From Georgenia subflava (lineage in GTDB: Bacteria; Actinomycetota; Actinomycetes; Actinomycetales; Actinomycetaceae): a stretch of 64,000 nt of DNA. The position numbers and the translations under genes were made by a program. This document shows, in pieces, positions 1-7,639 of the stretch (its first letter is position 1; every line of letters begins with the position of its first letter). The notes below the pieces were generated by a model that worked only from the letters and a program-made list of their open reading frames with translations, did not search any database and was not told the origin of the DNA. Location of the stretch: assembly GCF_009193155.1 (NCBI RefSeq), contig NZ_VUKD01000005.1, positions 248,001 through 312,000 of the forward strand. The letters are read 5' to 3'.

Positions 1-892
1 ACATCCGTTCCATCCAGTCGGCCGCCTCGGGTGTGGCCCACCGGCGCAGCCCGATGCCGTCACCCGCGGCCACCGCCGCCACCGCCCGCTCGGCGACCGG
101 CCGCGCCACCTCGCTGCGTCGCACGCCGATCGTGGTGACTCCTCCGCCGTCCCAGTCCCCCGCCATCGCGCCGTCGGTGGGCCGTCCGTAGATCAGGCGA
201 ACGTCGGCGTCCCCCGAGCCCAGCTCGTGCTTGAGGAAGTACTCGCGTCCTCGACGCACGGCGAGGGAGTCGTCCCCGTCACCGTCCCAGTCGCCCACCA
301 GCACCTCGTCCAGCTCGCGACCGTAACCGAGCGAGAACTCGGCAGCACCGGGGGTGAGCGAGTTCCGGAAGTAGTAGAGAGCGCCGCGGCGCACGGCGAG
401 GGAGTCGGCGCCGTCACCGTCCCAGTCGCCGACCAGCACGTCGTCCGAGTCGTTGCCGTACGCGAACACCGTCTGCGCCGGCCCCGACGTCAGGGAGTTG
501 CTGATGTGGTAGACGGCGCCCCGGCGCACGGCCAGGGTGTCGACGCCGTCGCCGTCCCAGTCCCCCACCAGCACCTCGTCCCCGGCACGCCCGTAGGTGA
601 GTGTCACGTGGGCCGGCCCGTCGGTCGCGGCGTTCCTGAGATGGAAGGTGGCGCCACGGCGCACCCCGACGGTGTCCGTGCCGTCGCCGTCCCAGTCACC
701 GACGAAGGCCTCGTCCGCGTCCCGGCCGTAGGCGAAGGCGATGCCCGACGTCGCGTCCAGGGAGAGGTGGTAGCGCGCACCGATCCCGTCGACCTCGCTG
801 CCCTTCGCCGACGCGGCGGGGGCCAGCAGCACGGTGGCGGCCAAGAGGGTGGTGGCCAGCACGGAGGCATCGACCGCGCGGATCTTCTTCAT
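1..892 (-). CDS. Secreted protein with five GDWDGDG repeats (C-terminus cut by window edge)
   Basis: The reading frame stays open to base 1, so the C-terminal part is missing (297 codons visible). The ATG (890-892) follows GGGGAGG with 5 bases between. The N-terminus is a signal peptide (MKKIRAVDAS, a hydrophobic stretch, cleavage probably after APAASA). Five units of about 45 residues follow, each with a YGR..D...VGDWDGDG...VRRG pattern; the fifth is degenerate (GDWDGGG, VRRS). D-x-D-x-D-G resembles the Ca loop of FG-GAP/VCBS blades (family knowledge). After the fifth unit comes an Ala-rich stretch, about residues 248-297, which I cannot assign; the homologues in this window carry an enzyme-like partner there or at the N-terminus. 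Predicted extracellular; function unknown. Confidence 0.85.
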   Translation of the reverse strand, partial: MKKIRAVDASVLATTLLAATVLLAPAASAKGSEVDGIGARYHLSLDATSGIAFAYGRDADEAFVGDWDGDGTDTVGVRRGATFHLRNAATDGPAHVTLTYGRAGDEVLVGDWDGDGVDTLAVRRGAVYHISNSLTSGPAQTVFAYGNDSDDVLVGDWDGDGADSLAVRRGALYYFRNSLTPGAAEFSLGYGRELDEVLVGDWDGDGDDSLAVRRGREYFLKHELGSGDADVRLIYGRPTDGAMAGDWDGGGVTTIGVRRSEVARPVAERAVAAVAAGDGIGLRRWATPEAADWMERM

Positions 893-927
893 GGCGACCT
901 CCCCGTCGAGGTGCTGTGCCTGGCGCA

Positions 928-956
928 AGCATAGGACTGCCAAAACCGGCGCGGAA
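928..956 (-). promoter_or_regulatory. Predicted promoter of the repeat protein at 1-892
   Basis: On the minus strand TTCCGC (956-951), a 17-base spacer and TATGCT (933-928) make a good -35/-10 pair. About 30 bases of leader remain before the ribosome site and ATG at 892. Confidence 0.5.
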
Positions 957-1049
957 CGGAATGGCGACGCTTCCGAGGGCGCTTCCAAGGGCGGCGTCCA
1001 AGGGCCGCTTTCAAGGGGCAGCGCCGCGTGGGTCGGTCGGCCCGCTCGG

Positions 1050-1111
1050 CACCGCCGGACGGGTCAGTCGACCCGCTCGTCACCGCCGGACAGGTCAGTC
1101 GACCCGCTCTG
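1050..1111. repeat. Two direct 31-bp repeats over the end of the membrane-protein gene
   Basis: The units at 1050-1080 and 1081-1111 begin CACCGCCGGAC and end GTCGACCCGCTC; I see one internal mismatch (G/A) and a difference at the last base. A weaker third copy lies at 1030-1049. The stop codon of the gene at 1095-1793 lies inside the second unit, so the repeat covers the 3' end and the spacer. Confidence 0.7.
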
Positions 1112-1793
1112 CAGCGCCGGTCGCCTCGACCGCGCGACGGTCTGGCCGGTTCTCGGCCAGGCCGAGCAGGTACGCGATGACCACCGACAGCACGAGCAGC
1201 TCCCCGCCGTCCTCGACGACCACGAGGATCTGGTCGACCGTACCGCCGTCGTCGAAGGCCAGGGCGAGGCCGTCGACGATGACGCCGAAGAAGATCAGGA
1301 GGCCGAAGAGCACGACGAGCCGCCAGGAGACGGCGCGCTCGGCCGCCGCGCTGCGGCGGTGCGTGAGCAGGACGGTCAGGGCCAGCAGGGCTCCGACCCC
1401 GGCCATCCACAGCACCTCGACGAGCTGGGTCCGCTGGTCGCCGAAGCCGGGGGCGAAGAGGTAGTTGTTGATCACCCACCGCCCGACCCCCTCGTGGATC
1501 CCGCCGGCGTCGTCGGCCAGGAAGTAGGCCGTGACCAGGGCCCAGGCCACGATGACGGGGCTGCGCGACGTCCACCAGGCCGCCGCGAGCAGGATCACCG
1601 ACCACAGCTGCTTGAGGTACTGGAAGGCCTCGCCCCAGCCGCGCTCGGCACTGAGGTCGAAGTACCAGCTCGACGTGCCGTTCACCCTGAAGCCGACGTG
1701 CAGGACGATCAGCACCACGTCCGCGACCAGCAGCAGCACCAGCAGCAGGCGGGCGAGGGACCGGCGGGGCGGCAGGACGTCGAGCGGCGGCAT
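1095..1793 (-). CDS. Multi-pass membrane protein of unknown function
   Basis: About 232 residues with some six or seven hydrophobic segments, starting with a helix soon after MPPLDVLPPRR. Conserved-looking charged spots include DDAGGIHEG near the middle and DGLALAFDDG near the C-terminus, in predicted loops. I recognise no family. The start is uncertain: ATG 1793-1791 and ATG 1817-1815 are both in frame, and each is preceded six bases upstream by CATCCT, a poor match to a -10 box; neither has a clear ribosome site. It lies 195 bases downstream of the GT/flippase operon and may be read through from it. A role in the surface-polymer locus is only inferred from position. Confidence 0.6.
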   Translation of the reverse strand: MPPLDVLPPRRSLARLLLVLLLVADVVLIVLHVGFRVNGTSSWYFDLSAERGWGEAFQYLKQLWSVILLAAAWWTSRSPVIVAWALVTAYFLADDAGGIHEGVGRWVINNYLFAPGFGDQRTQLVEVLWMAGVGALLALTVLLTHRRSAAAERAVSWRLVVLFGLLIFFGVIVDGLALAFDDGGTVDQILVVVEDGGELLVLSVVIAYLLGLAENRPDRRAVEATGAAERVD

Positions 1794-1988
1794 CTGACCA
1801 GGATGCCGGAGCGCCATGAGAACAGGATGAGAGACCCGCCGGACGACGACGCGTCTGCCGCCTAGGAGGCCCGGCGCCTCTGCGGACCGGTCGGCCCGAC
1901 GGCTCCGCGAGCTGGTTCGGCTGGACCTCTCCGCCAAATGCTCGGATCCGTCTGCCGGACCACTTCGCCGAACCCTCGGACGGAGGAG

Positions 1989-2951
1989 TCAGCTGCCCAC
2001 CTGGTCGCTGCGGGGTCGCTCGCGGAGGCGGCGCGCCGAGGTGCGAGCCAGCAGCAGGCCGCCCGAGCCGAGCCCGACGTCGGCGACGGTCAGCAGCACC
2101 CGGCTCAGCAGCACCACCACGACGACACCGCCGGCGTCGAGCTGGCCGGCGAGCACCACGGCGAGGACCGCCTCGCGGGCCCCGACGCCGGCCGGGACGA
2201 CGACGACCAGGAAGCCCACCGTCCAGGCCAGCGCGTAGCCGCCGACGGCGAGCGCGAACGAGGCGAAGGTCTCGTCCATCCCGACGGCGGTGGCCAGCAG
2301 CCATACCTGGGCGCCGGCCACCAACCAGGCCAGCAGGGCCCAGACGGCAGCCGTCGCGATGCCGCGGGCGGTCATCGGCTCCTCGAGCGCGGGCCGCCGG
2401 GTCACCCGGAGCGCGACGCCGAGCAGCCGGTTGAGCACCGGCGGGAGCAGCACCACGAGGACCACGGGCAGCGCCCAGGCCACCCACCCGTACCGGTCCG
2501 CGACCGCGCCGGGCGCGAGGGCGACGGCCAGCACCGCCAGGGCGAGCCCGGTGACGATGGAGACGAGGATCGAGACCACCATGACGGAGACCGAACGCCG
2601 TCGCGGGATCTGGTGGTCGGCCCCCATCTCGGCGGCGGCGAGCACGTTCCAGATCCCGCCCGGCAGGTACTTACCGACCTGCGAGACGAAGAAGACGGAC
2701 GACGCCGTGCGCAGCGGCAGCCGCGAGCCGAGGTCGGCGAGGACCGCTCGCCAGCTGAGCATGGTCAGCGACACGTAGACGAGGCTGAGCCCGGTCGCGC
2801 CGAGCAGCGTGCCGCCCGGGATGGTGGAGACGGCGTCCGTGACGTCGTCCCACTGGCTGACCAGCGCCCACACGCAGGCGCCGAGAGCGAGCACGACGAA
2901 CCCGGCACGTACCGCGGGAGCGCGCAGGACGGCCAGCAACCGACCGATCAC
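1989..2951 (-). CDS. LPG-synthase-TM (UPF0104) family membrane protein
   Basis: Polytopic protein of 320 residues with about eight hydrophobic helices. Features typical of the AglD/MprF-type flippase-like domain (PF03706) are VGKYLPGGIWN near residue 90, where a conserved K-Y-x-P-G-x-x-W pattern sits, and VVVVPAGVGAREAVLAVVLAG near the C-terminus. Family members move or modify lipid-linked substrates; no lysyltransferase domain is present, so a lipid-linked glycan role is inferred. The GTG start (2951-2949) overlaps the TGA of the upstream glycosyltransferase by GTGA, so the two are translationally coupled. Last gene of the minus-strand operon that begins at 7396. Confidence 0.85.
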   Translation of the reverse strand: MIGRLLAVLRAPAVRAGFVVLALGACVWALVSQWDDVTDAVSTIPGGTLLGATGLSLVYVSLTMLSWRAVLADLGSRLPLRTASSVFFVSQVGKYLPGGIWNVLAAAEMGADHQIPRRRSVSVMVVSILVSIVTGLALAVLAVALAPGAVADRYGWVAWALPVVLVVLLPPVLNRLLGVALRVTRRPALEEPMTARGIATAAVWALLAWLVAGAQVWLLATAVGMDETFASFALAVGGYALAWTVGFLVVVVPAGVGAREAVLAVVLAGQLDAGGVVVVVLLSRVLLTVADVGLGSGGLLLARTSARRLRERPRSDQVGS

Positions 2952-4120
2952 GGCGTCCTCAGCCGCGCCAGGATCGGCCGGACCACCGACGCGGGGGTGA
3001 AGGCCGCGTCGGCGAGGTCGGCCGTGAGCGCGCGGTGGTGCCGCAGCCGACCGCCGTCGTCGGCGAGCCGCTCCAGGGCGTCGGCGAGGGCCACCGGGTC
3101 ACCGGGCGGGACGAGGATCGCCGCCTCGTGGAGGACCCGGCGCTGGGGCGCGGTGTCGCTCGTGACCACCGCGGTCCCGGCGGCCGCGCCCTGGTACACC
3201 TTGTTCGGGATCACCCGCAGCGCCTTCGGGGTGGTGGCGAAGATCCCCAGGCTGACGTCGTGCTCGGCGACCAGCGCCGGCAGCTCCGCGCCGCGCACCC
3301 AGTCCGTCCAGCTCACGGTGTCGAGGCCGTCCACCAGCTCGTGCACCGTCTCGGCGTCCTGGCCGCTGCCCACGAGCGTGAAGCGGACCGGGGCACCGCG
3401 GCGGTGCAGGATCCGGATCGCCTCGCCGATCACCGGCGTGCCCTGCAGCGGGGTGAACAGGCCGAAGAAGATCACCGACAACGGCGCGTCGGCCGTGCGC
3501 GCGGTCGCATCCGTCCGGCGCGCCGCGTCCGCCGGGCGCGCCGCCGCGTCCGCCGGGCGGGCCGCCAAGTCCGCCGGGCGGGCCGCGAACCAGGTCCGCG
3601 GGGCGCCGACGGGCACCACGACGGCCGCGTCCCGCCTGTCCTCCGGCACGAGGGAGCGGTGCTCCTCGGTGTCGACGATGACCACGTCGGCCGCACGCAC
3701 GGCCGCCTGGTCCAGCTGTCGCAGCACCACGGACCGCAGGCCGCCGTCGACGCCGCGGTCGGCCGCCGTCGTCGCGCCGGAGATGAGGTGGTCGAGGAAG
3801 ATCGGCACGCGCGGGAAGAGCAGCCGCGCGAGGAGCACGTCGAAGTGGCCCATGTAGCCGACCAGGACGGCGTCCGGGCGGTGCCGGCCACGGTAGCGCC
3901 GCGCGTCGCGCGTCAGCCGCACCCAGCGCGAGACGATCCGAGCCATCATCGCCGGCACCAGCCAGGGCTTCTTGAGCGTGTCGACCCGTCGCGCCGTCGA
4001 CAGGCCCAGCGGCGCGTTGCACTCCACGACGTGGACGCCGTTGGTCCGCAGCCCCTCGATCAGCACGCGGATCCGGGGGTGCACCTCGGCGTCGTAGGTC
4101 CCGAACGAGAGCACCCTCAT
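2948..4120 (-). CDS. Glycosyltransferase, GT4-like, with variable repeat linker
   Basis: 390 residues. The N-terminal half is Rossmann-like (MRVLSFGTYD at the start, then a VGYMGHFDVLL strand). The C-terminal half holds the donor-binding GT-B fold (LSVIFFGLFTPLQGTP; IPNKVYQGAAAGTAVVTSDT; VPPGDPVALADAL). Between the halves, about residues 180-213, is a low-complexity linker of R-P/T-A/D-A units encoded by 21-bp repeats. The ATG at 4120-4118 overlaps the upstream stop by ATGA. Expected to transfer a nucleotide sugar to a lipid-linked glycan at the cytoplasmic membrane face; the sugar cannot be told from sequence. Confidence 0.87.
   Translation of the reverse strand: MRVLSFGTYDAEVHPRIRVLIEGLRTNGVHVVECNAPLGLSTARRVDTLKKPWLVPAMMARIVSRWVRLTRDARRYRGRHRPDAVLVGYMGHFDVLLARLLFPRVPIFLDHLISGATTAADRGVDGGLRSVVLRQLDQAAVRAADVVIVDTEEHRSLVPEDRRDAAVVVPVGAPRTWFAARPADLAARPADAAARPADAARRTDATARTADAPLSVIFFGLFTPLQGTPVIGEAIRILHRRGAPVRFTLVGSGQDAETVHELVDGLDTVSWTDWVRGAELPALVAEHDVSLGIFATTPKALRVIPNKVYQGAAAGTAVVTSDTAPQRRVLHEAAILVPPGDPVALADALERLADDGGRLRHHRALTADLADAAFTPASVVRPILARLRTP
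3520..3582. repeat. Three tandem 21-bp units inside a glycosyltransferase gene
   Basis: Units at 3520-3540, 3541-3561 and 3562-3582 share the core GTCCGCCGGGCG and encode ARPADAA-type heptads. Two further degenerate units (RRTDAT, ARTADA) follow toward 3483. The unit length is a multiple of three, so copy changes would lengthen the linker without breaking the frame. Confidence 0.8.
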
Positions 4121-5100
4121 GGTTCCACCACCGTAGCCGCGCCGCTCCGCCCGCCGACGGCGGAGGGCAGGAACGGGACGAGCGCCAGGAGCCCGACCTC
4201 CGCGGCGATGATGAGGAAGCGGGAGAGGACGGCGACCGCGAGCGCCGGCCCGCTCCCGATGCTGCCCGCGAGCAGCCCGACGAGCACCGCCTCGCGCACC
4301 CCCACGCCCGCCGGGACGAGGACGGCGAGGAACCCGCAGACCCAGGCGATGGCGAACCCGCCGACGGCGAGCCGCAGGCCGTCCGCCCCGGTCAGCCCGG
4401 TCGGCGCCGCCAGCAGCCACAGGTGCACGCCGTACGCGCCCCAGGCGGCGGCGGACCAGCCGATCGCCGGCCGCAGCGACCCGGCGGCCGGGAACACCTC
4501 CCCGAGCCGGGACGCCAGGGCGGGTACCCGCCGCGTCACGGCGCCGACGACGCCGGGCCGCACCGCGAGCACCAGCACGGCCGCCGCGGCCAGGACCACG
4601 ACGGCGACCTGGGCTGCCACCGGCAGCCACGAGAGCGACGGCGCACCGAGGACGAGGAGACCCGCCACGAGCGCGAGGAGCACCGTCAGCCCGGCGCCGA
4701 GCAGGATGGCCAGGACCGACGACGCCCGGTCGATGCCCTTCTTCCGGCCGAGCTCCATCTGCGCGACGTAGGCCCACGCGGTCCCCGGGACGTACTTGCC
4801 GAGCTGCGCGAGGTAGAACACCCGCATCCACGGCCGCAGCGGCAGCCGGTGCCCCAGCGCGGCCAGGATGCTGCGCTGCTGCTGGCCGGAGATCGACACC
4901 GCCAGGGCCGCGGCCACCACCGAGGCGACCGCCGCGCCGAGCGGGATCTCGGCGAGCGCGTCCGAGACAGCCGGCCACTGGAGGTACAGCGCCCGGCCGA
5001 GGAAGAAGACGGCGACGGCGATCAACAGCCACCGCACGGCGACCTTGACCGCGGCGCCGCGGGTGCGCACGGCCCCCTGCTCGCCCGTGTCCGCGCTCAT
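4117..5100 (-). CDS. LPG-synthase-TM (UPF0104) family membrane protein, second copy
   Basis: 327 residues, a paralogue-like partner of the protein at 1989-2951. It shows the same landmarks: LGKYVPGTAWAYVAQ near residues 105-120 and VLVPAGVGVREAVLVGLLAG near the C-terminus, in about eight membrane helices. Start ATG 5100-5098 overlaps the upstream TGA (ATGA), and its own stop overlaps the next ATG, so it is embedded in a run of 4-base overlaps between two glycosyltransferases. Probably translocates or handles a lipid-linked sugar (family knowledge plus context); no soluble catalytic domain is present. Confidence 0.85.
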   Translation of the reverse strand: MSADTGEQGAVRTRGAAVKVAVRWLLIAVAVFFLGRALYLQWPAVSDALAEIPLGAAVASVVAAALAVSISGQQQRSILAALGHRLPLRPWMRVFYLAQLGKYVPGTAWAYVAQMELGRKKGIDRASSVLAILLGAGLTVLLALVAGLLVLGAPSLSWLPVAAQVAVVVLAAAAVLVLAVRPGVVGAVTRRVPALASRLGEVFPAAGSLRPAIGWSAAAWGAYGVHLWLLAAPTGLTGADGLRLAVGGFAIAWVCGFLAVLVPAGVGVREAVLVGLLAGSIGSGPALAVAVLSRFLIIAAEVGLLALVPFLPSAVGGRSGAATVVEP

Positions 5101-6212
5101 CGCGCCCGGTCCCCGTCCAGCATCGAGCCGATGACCCGGACGTACTCGGACCACTCCCGCAGGTAGTCCCCGCGCGGGTAGCTCCCGATCGCCTCGGCCA
5201 TCGAGTTGTACACGTCCGGCTCGCACGCCTGCCGCAGCGCCGCCACGATCTCGGGGACGGCGGGGCGCTCGGCCACCACGCCGTAGCGGCCGCGGATCTC
5301 CTCCGCCAGCGCGCCGACCTGGGTGGCGATCACGGGCCGGCCCAGCTCGAACGCGAGCTTGATGTTGCCCGAGCCGGTCACCGAGCGGTAGGTCAGGGCC
5401 ACGATGTCCGACTCCGCGAACAGCTCGTGCAGCTCGCCCGTCGGCACGTAGCCGTTCCGGACGGTCAGGCGGTCCGCGGCGCCGGCGCGCCGGGCGACGT
5501 CCCAGAGATCGGCCTCCGGCGACCAGAACTCGCCGGCGACGGTGAGGTGGACCTGGGGGACCTGGCCCGCGGCCTCCACCAGCAGGTCGACGCCCTTGTA
5601 CGGGCGGACCAGCCCGAAGGACAGCACCCGCAGCGGCTCGTCGAGCGACCGCCGTGGCCGCGGTGCCGCCGCCTCCAGGTCCCCCAGGTTCGAGGGCAGG
5701 ACGGCGGTGGTCAGCGGTGTGTCGGTGAGCCGGCGGGCGAGGTCGTGCTGCTCGGGCGAGTGCACCAGGACGTCGTCGACCGCGCCGAGCAACGCCGAGA
5801 CGAGCGTGCGGTCGCCCAGCCGGCCCTCGTGGGGCAGCACGTTGTGCATGAGCGCGACGGTGCGGACCCGGCCGCGCAGCATCCCCACGACGGGCAGGTA
5901 CGGCAGGATCTGCACGGTGCTCGCGACCACGAGGATGACGACGTCGGCGCGGCGCAGGCGGCGCCCGGCCTCCCACCAGGTCCACGGCCGGTTCCACGAG
6001 AGGCGCCGCAGCACCCGGGGGAAGACGGGGATCTCCGGCTCGTCGTCGGGCACCGTGAGCTCGCCGGGGTACAGCAGCGCGGGGTACTGGCGCCGCCAGG
6101 ACTCGACGTAGACGTCGTGGCCCTCCCGGCTGAGCTCGTGCGCCAACCGGGTGGTGTGCTGAGCGATGCCGCCCTTGTACGGGTGGGTGGGGCCGACGAC
6201 GGCGATCCTCAC
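5097..6212 (-). CDS. Glycosyltransferase family 4
   Basis: 371 residues with a complete GT-B fold. The N-terminus, MRIAVVGPTHPYKGGIAQHT, has the Gly-rich acceptor-side loop of GT4 enzymes. In the C-terminal half LSFGLVRPYKGVDLLVEA and GSGNIKLAFELGRPVIATQVG mark the donor-binding region with the E-x7-E-type helix. The start is GTG (6212-6210), which overlaps the upstream TGA by GTGA. Cytoplasmic, membrane-associated sugar transfer in the operon at 1989-7396; acceptor and sugar unknown. Confidence 0.9.
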   Translation of the reverse strand: MRIAVVGPTHPYKGGIAQHTTRLAHELSREGHDVYVESWRRQYPALLYPGELTVPDDEPEIPVFPRVLRRLSWNRPWTWWEAGRRLRRADVVILVVASTVQILPYLPVVGMLRGRVRTVALMHNVLPHEGRLGDRTLVSALLGAVDDVLVHSPEQHDLARRLTDTPLTTAVLPSNLGDLEAAAPRPRRSLDEPLRVLSFGLVRPYKGVDLLVEAAGQVPQVHLTVAGEFWSPEADLWDVARRAGAADRLTVRNGYVPTGELHELFAESDIVALTYRSVTGSGNIKLAFELGRPVIATQVGALAEEIRGRYGVVAERPAVPEIVAALRQACEPDVYNSMAEAIGSYPRGDYLREWSEYVRVIGSMLDGDRAR

Positions 6213-7396
6213 GACTTGCTGAGTCTCACGTCATCGACGGGCTCGGGCTCGACCGAGCCGACCCACTCCACCTCGTCCGGGTCGTCGGTGCGAAGTCCGT
6301 CCCCCACCGGGTCGTCGGTGCGCCGGTTCGCCCGCACCGCGTCCTCGGTGCGCAGGCTCGCCCGCAGCGGGTCAGCCCCGGACGCGAACGCGCCGTCGCC
6401 GTCGTGCTCGAGCAGCTCGGGCAGGGCGGGGCGGTCGATCGAGGCCGCCGGCCCCGCCGGGTCGTACTGGAGCGTCTTCATCCGCTCCAGCGTCTCCTCG
6501 AGCAGGACGCGGTTGGTGCGCTGAAGATCGGCGATGATGAGCAGCGCGAAGCACACGAGCGCACCGACGAGCATCGCGGTGCCGAAGATCAGCGACTGGA
6601 CGTGACCGGCGGAGTCGCCCATCAGCCAGAACACGAGGAACCGCACGAACGGGATCAGCGCGGCCACGAGCATGACGCCGCCGATGGCGCCGAGCAGCAC
6701 GTGCGGCTTGAACATCAGGTACGAGCGGGTGATCGCGCTGCCCGACTTGAACATGTGGTGCCAGATGTTCTTGAAGAGCCGCGACTCGCGCGTCTTGGGG
6801 TTGGTCGTGATCGGCAGGGACGCGATCCTCAGCCGCTTGTTGCCGGCCTGGATGATCGTCTCCATGCAGTAGGAGAACTGCGTGACGACGTTGAGGCGGA
6901 TGAGCGCGGCCTTGGAGTAGGCGCGGAAGCCGCTGGCCGCGTCGGGCAGGTCCGTGCCGGCAGCCCTGTTGACGACCTCCGAGCCGACCTTCTGCATCGC
7001 CTTCTTGAACGGGGAGAAGTGCTCGATCGTCGCGGTCTGGCGGTCGGCGATCACGACGTCGGCCTCGCCGCGGACCAGCGGCTGGACGAGGTCGCCGATG
7101 CGGTCCTGCGGGTACTGGTTGTCGCCGTCGGTGTTGACGACGATGTCTGCCCCGTGCGCGAGGGCGTAGTCGACGCCGTCCCGGAAGGACCTGGCCAGCC
7201 CCATGTTGCGGGCGTGCCGCACGAAGTGGCGCACGCCGTGCTCGCGGGCGACCTCGACCGTCCGGTCGGTGGAGCCGTCGTCGACGACGAGGATGGTGAT
7301 CTCGTCGATGCCCGGGATCTCCCGCGGGATGCTCGCCAGCACGAGCGGGAGCGTCTCCTCCTCGTTGAGGCAGGGAACCTGGACGAACAACTTCAT
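6209..7396 (-). CDS. DPM1-like GT2 glycosyltransferase with two C-terminal membrane helices
   Basis: 395 residues. The GT2 domain (1-230) has FVQVPCLNEEETL at the start, the VVDDGSTDRT strand, an N-T-D-G-D metal site (VVNTDGDNQYP) and a QxxRW-like C-terminal region. This is the pattern of polyprenyl-phosphate mannose/glucose synthases. Two hydrophobic segments follow (VLLGAIGGVMLVAALIPFV and LIFGTAMLVGALVCFALLI). The tail, about residues 320-395, is acidic and repetitive, with RTDDP-type decads. Start ATG 7396-7394 has GAGGAAA six bases upstream. First gene of the operon; it may make a polyprenyl-P-sugar for the GT-C-like enzymes nearby (inference). Confidence 0.88.
   Translation of the reverse strand: MKLFVQVPCLNEEETLPLVLASIPREIPGIDEITILVVDDGSTDRTVEVAREHGVRHFVRHARNMGLARSFRDGVDYALAHGADIVVNTDGDNQYPQDRIGDLVQPLVRGEADVVIADRQTATIEHFSPFKKAMQKVGSEVVNRAAGTDLPDAASGFRAYSKAALIRLNVVTQFSYCMETIIQAGNKRLRIASLPITTNPKTRESRLFKNIWHHMFKSGSAITRSYLMFKPHVLLGAIGGVMLVAALIPFVRFLVFWLMGDSAGHVQSLIFGTAMLVGALVCFALLIIADLQRTNRVLLEETLERMKTLQYDPAGPAASIDRPALPELLEHDGDGAFASGADPLRASLRTEDAVRANRRTDDPVGDGLRTDDPDEVEWVGSVEPEPVDDVRLSKS
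6281..6352. repeat. Three 30-bp-spaced repeats in the tail of the DPM1-like gene
   Basis: GTCGTCGGTGCG occurs at 6281-6292 and 6311-6322, and GTCCTCGGTGCG at 6341-6352. Together they encode a 10-residue period with R-T-D/E-D-P/A in the C-terminal tail. Confidence 0.65.
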
Positions 7397-7639
7397 GATT
7401 TCCTCGGTCGGCGTGAGGGCGGGCGTGTCGCTGCGACCGTCGGCATGGCCCGCAGCACTCAGCGCAATGGACGCACGCGCTGACAATGTAGCGTAGCCGA
7501 GTGCCCCGTCCGGGGCTGGTGGCATCACTCACACCCGCACGGTGCCGCGGCTGCCGCACCTCGCCGGCTCGGCCTCGGCACCGGCGTGCGCGTCGGCCTC
7601 GCAGCGGCGTGCGCGCCCGCGTCGCACACGAGGAGAGAC

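Noticed and set aside
3483-6352. Phase-variation by repeat slippage
   Set aside because: Repeat units in both genes are multiples of three bases, so copy changes cannot switch the frame.
7481-7500. Symmetrical TAGCGTA box as a bidirectional promoter for the 7396 and 7640 genes
   Set aside because: Both strands show a -10-like hexamer (TAGCGT/TACGCT) but no convincing -35 on either side, so it is not listed as a feature.
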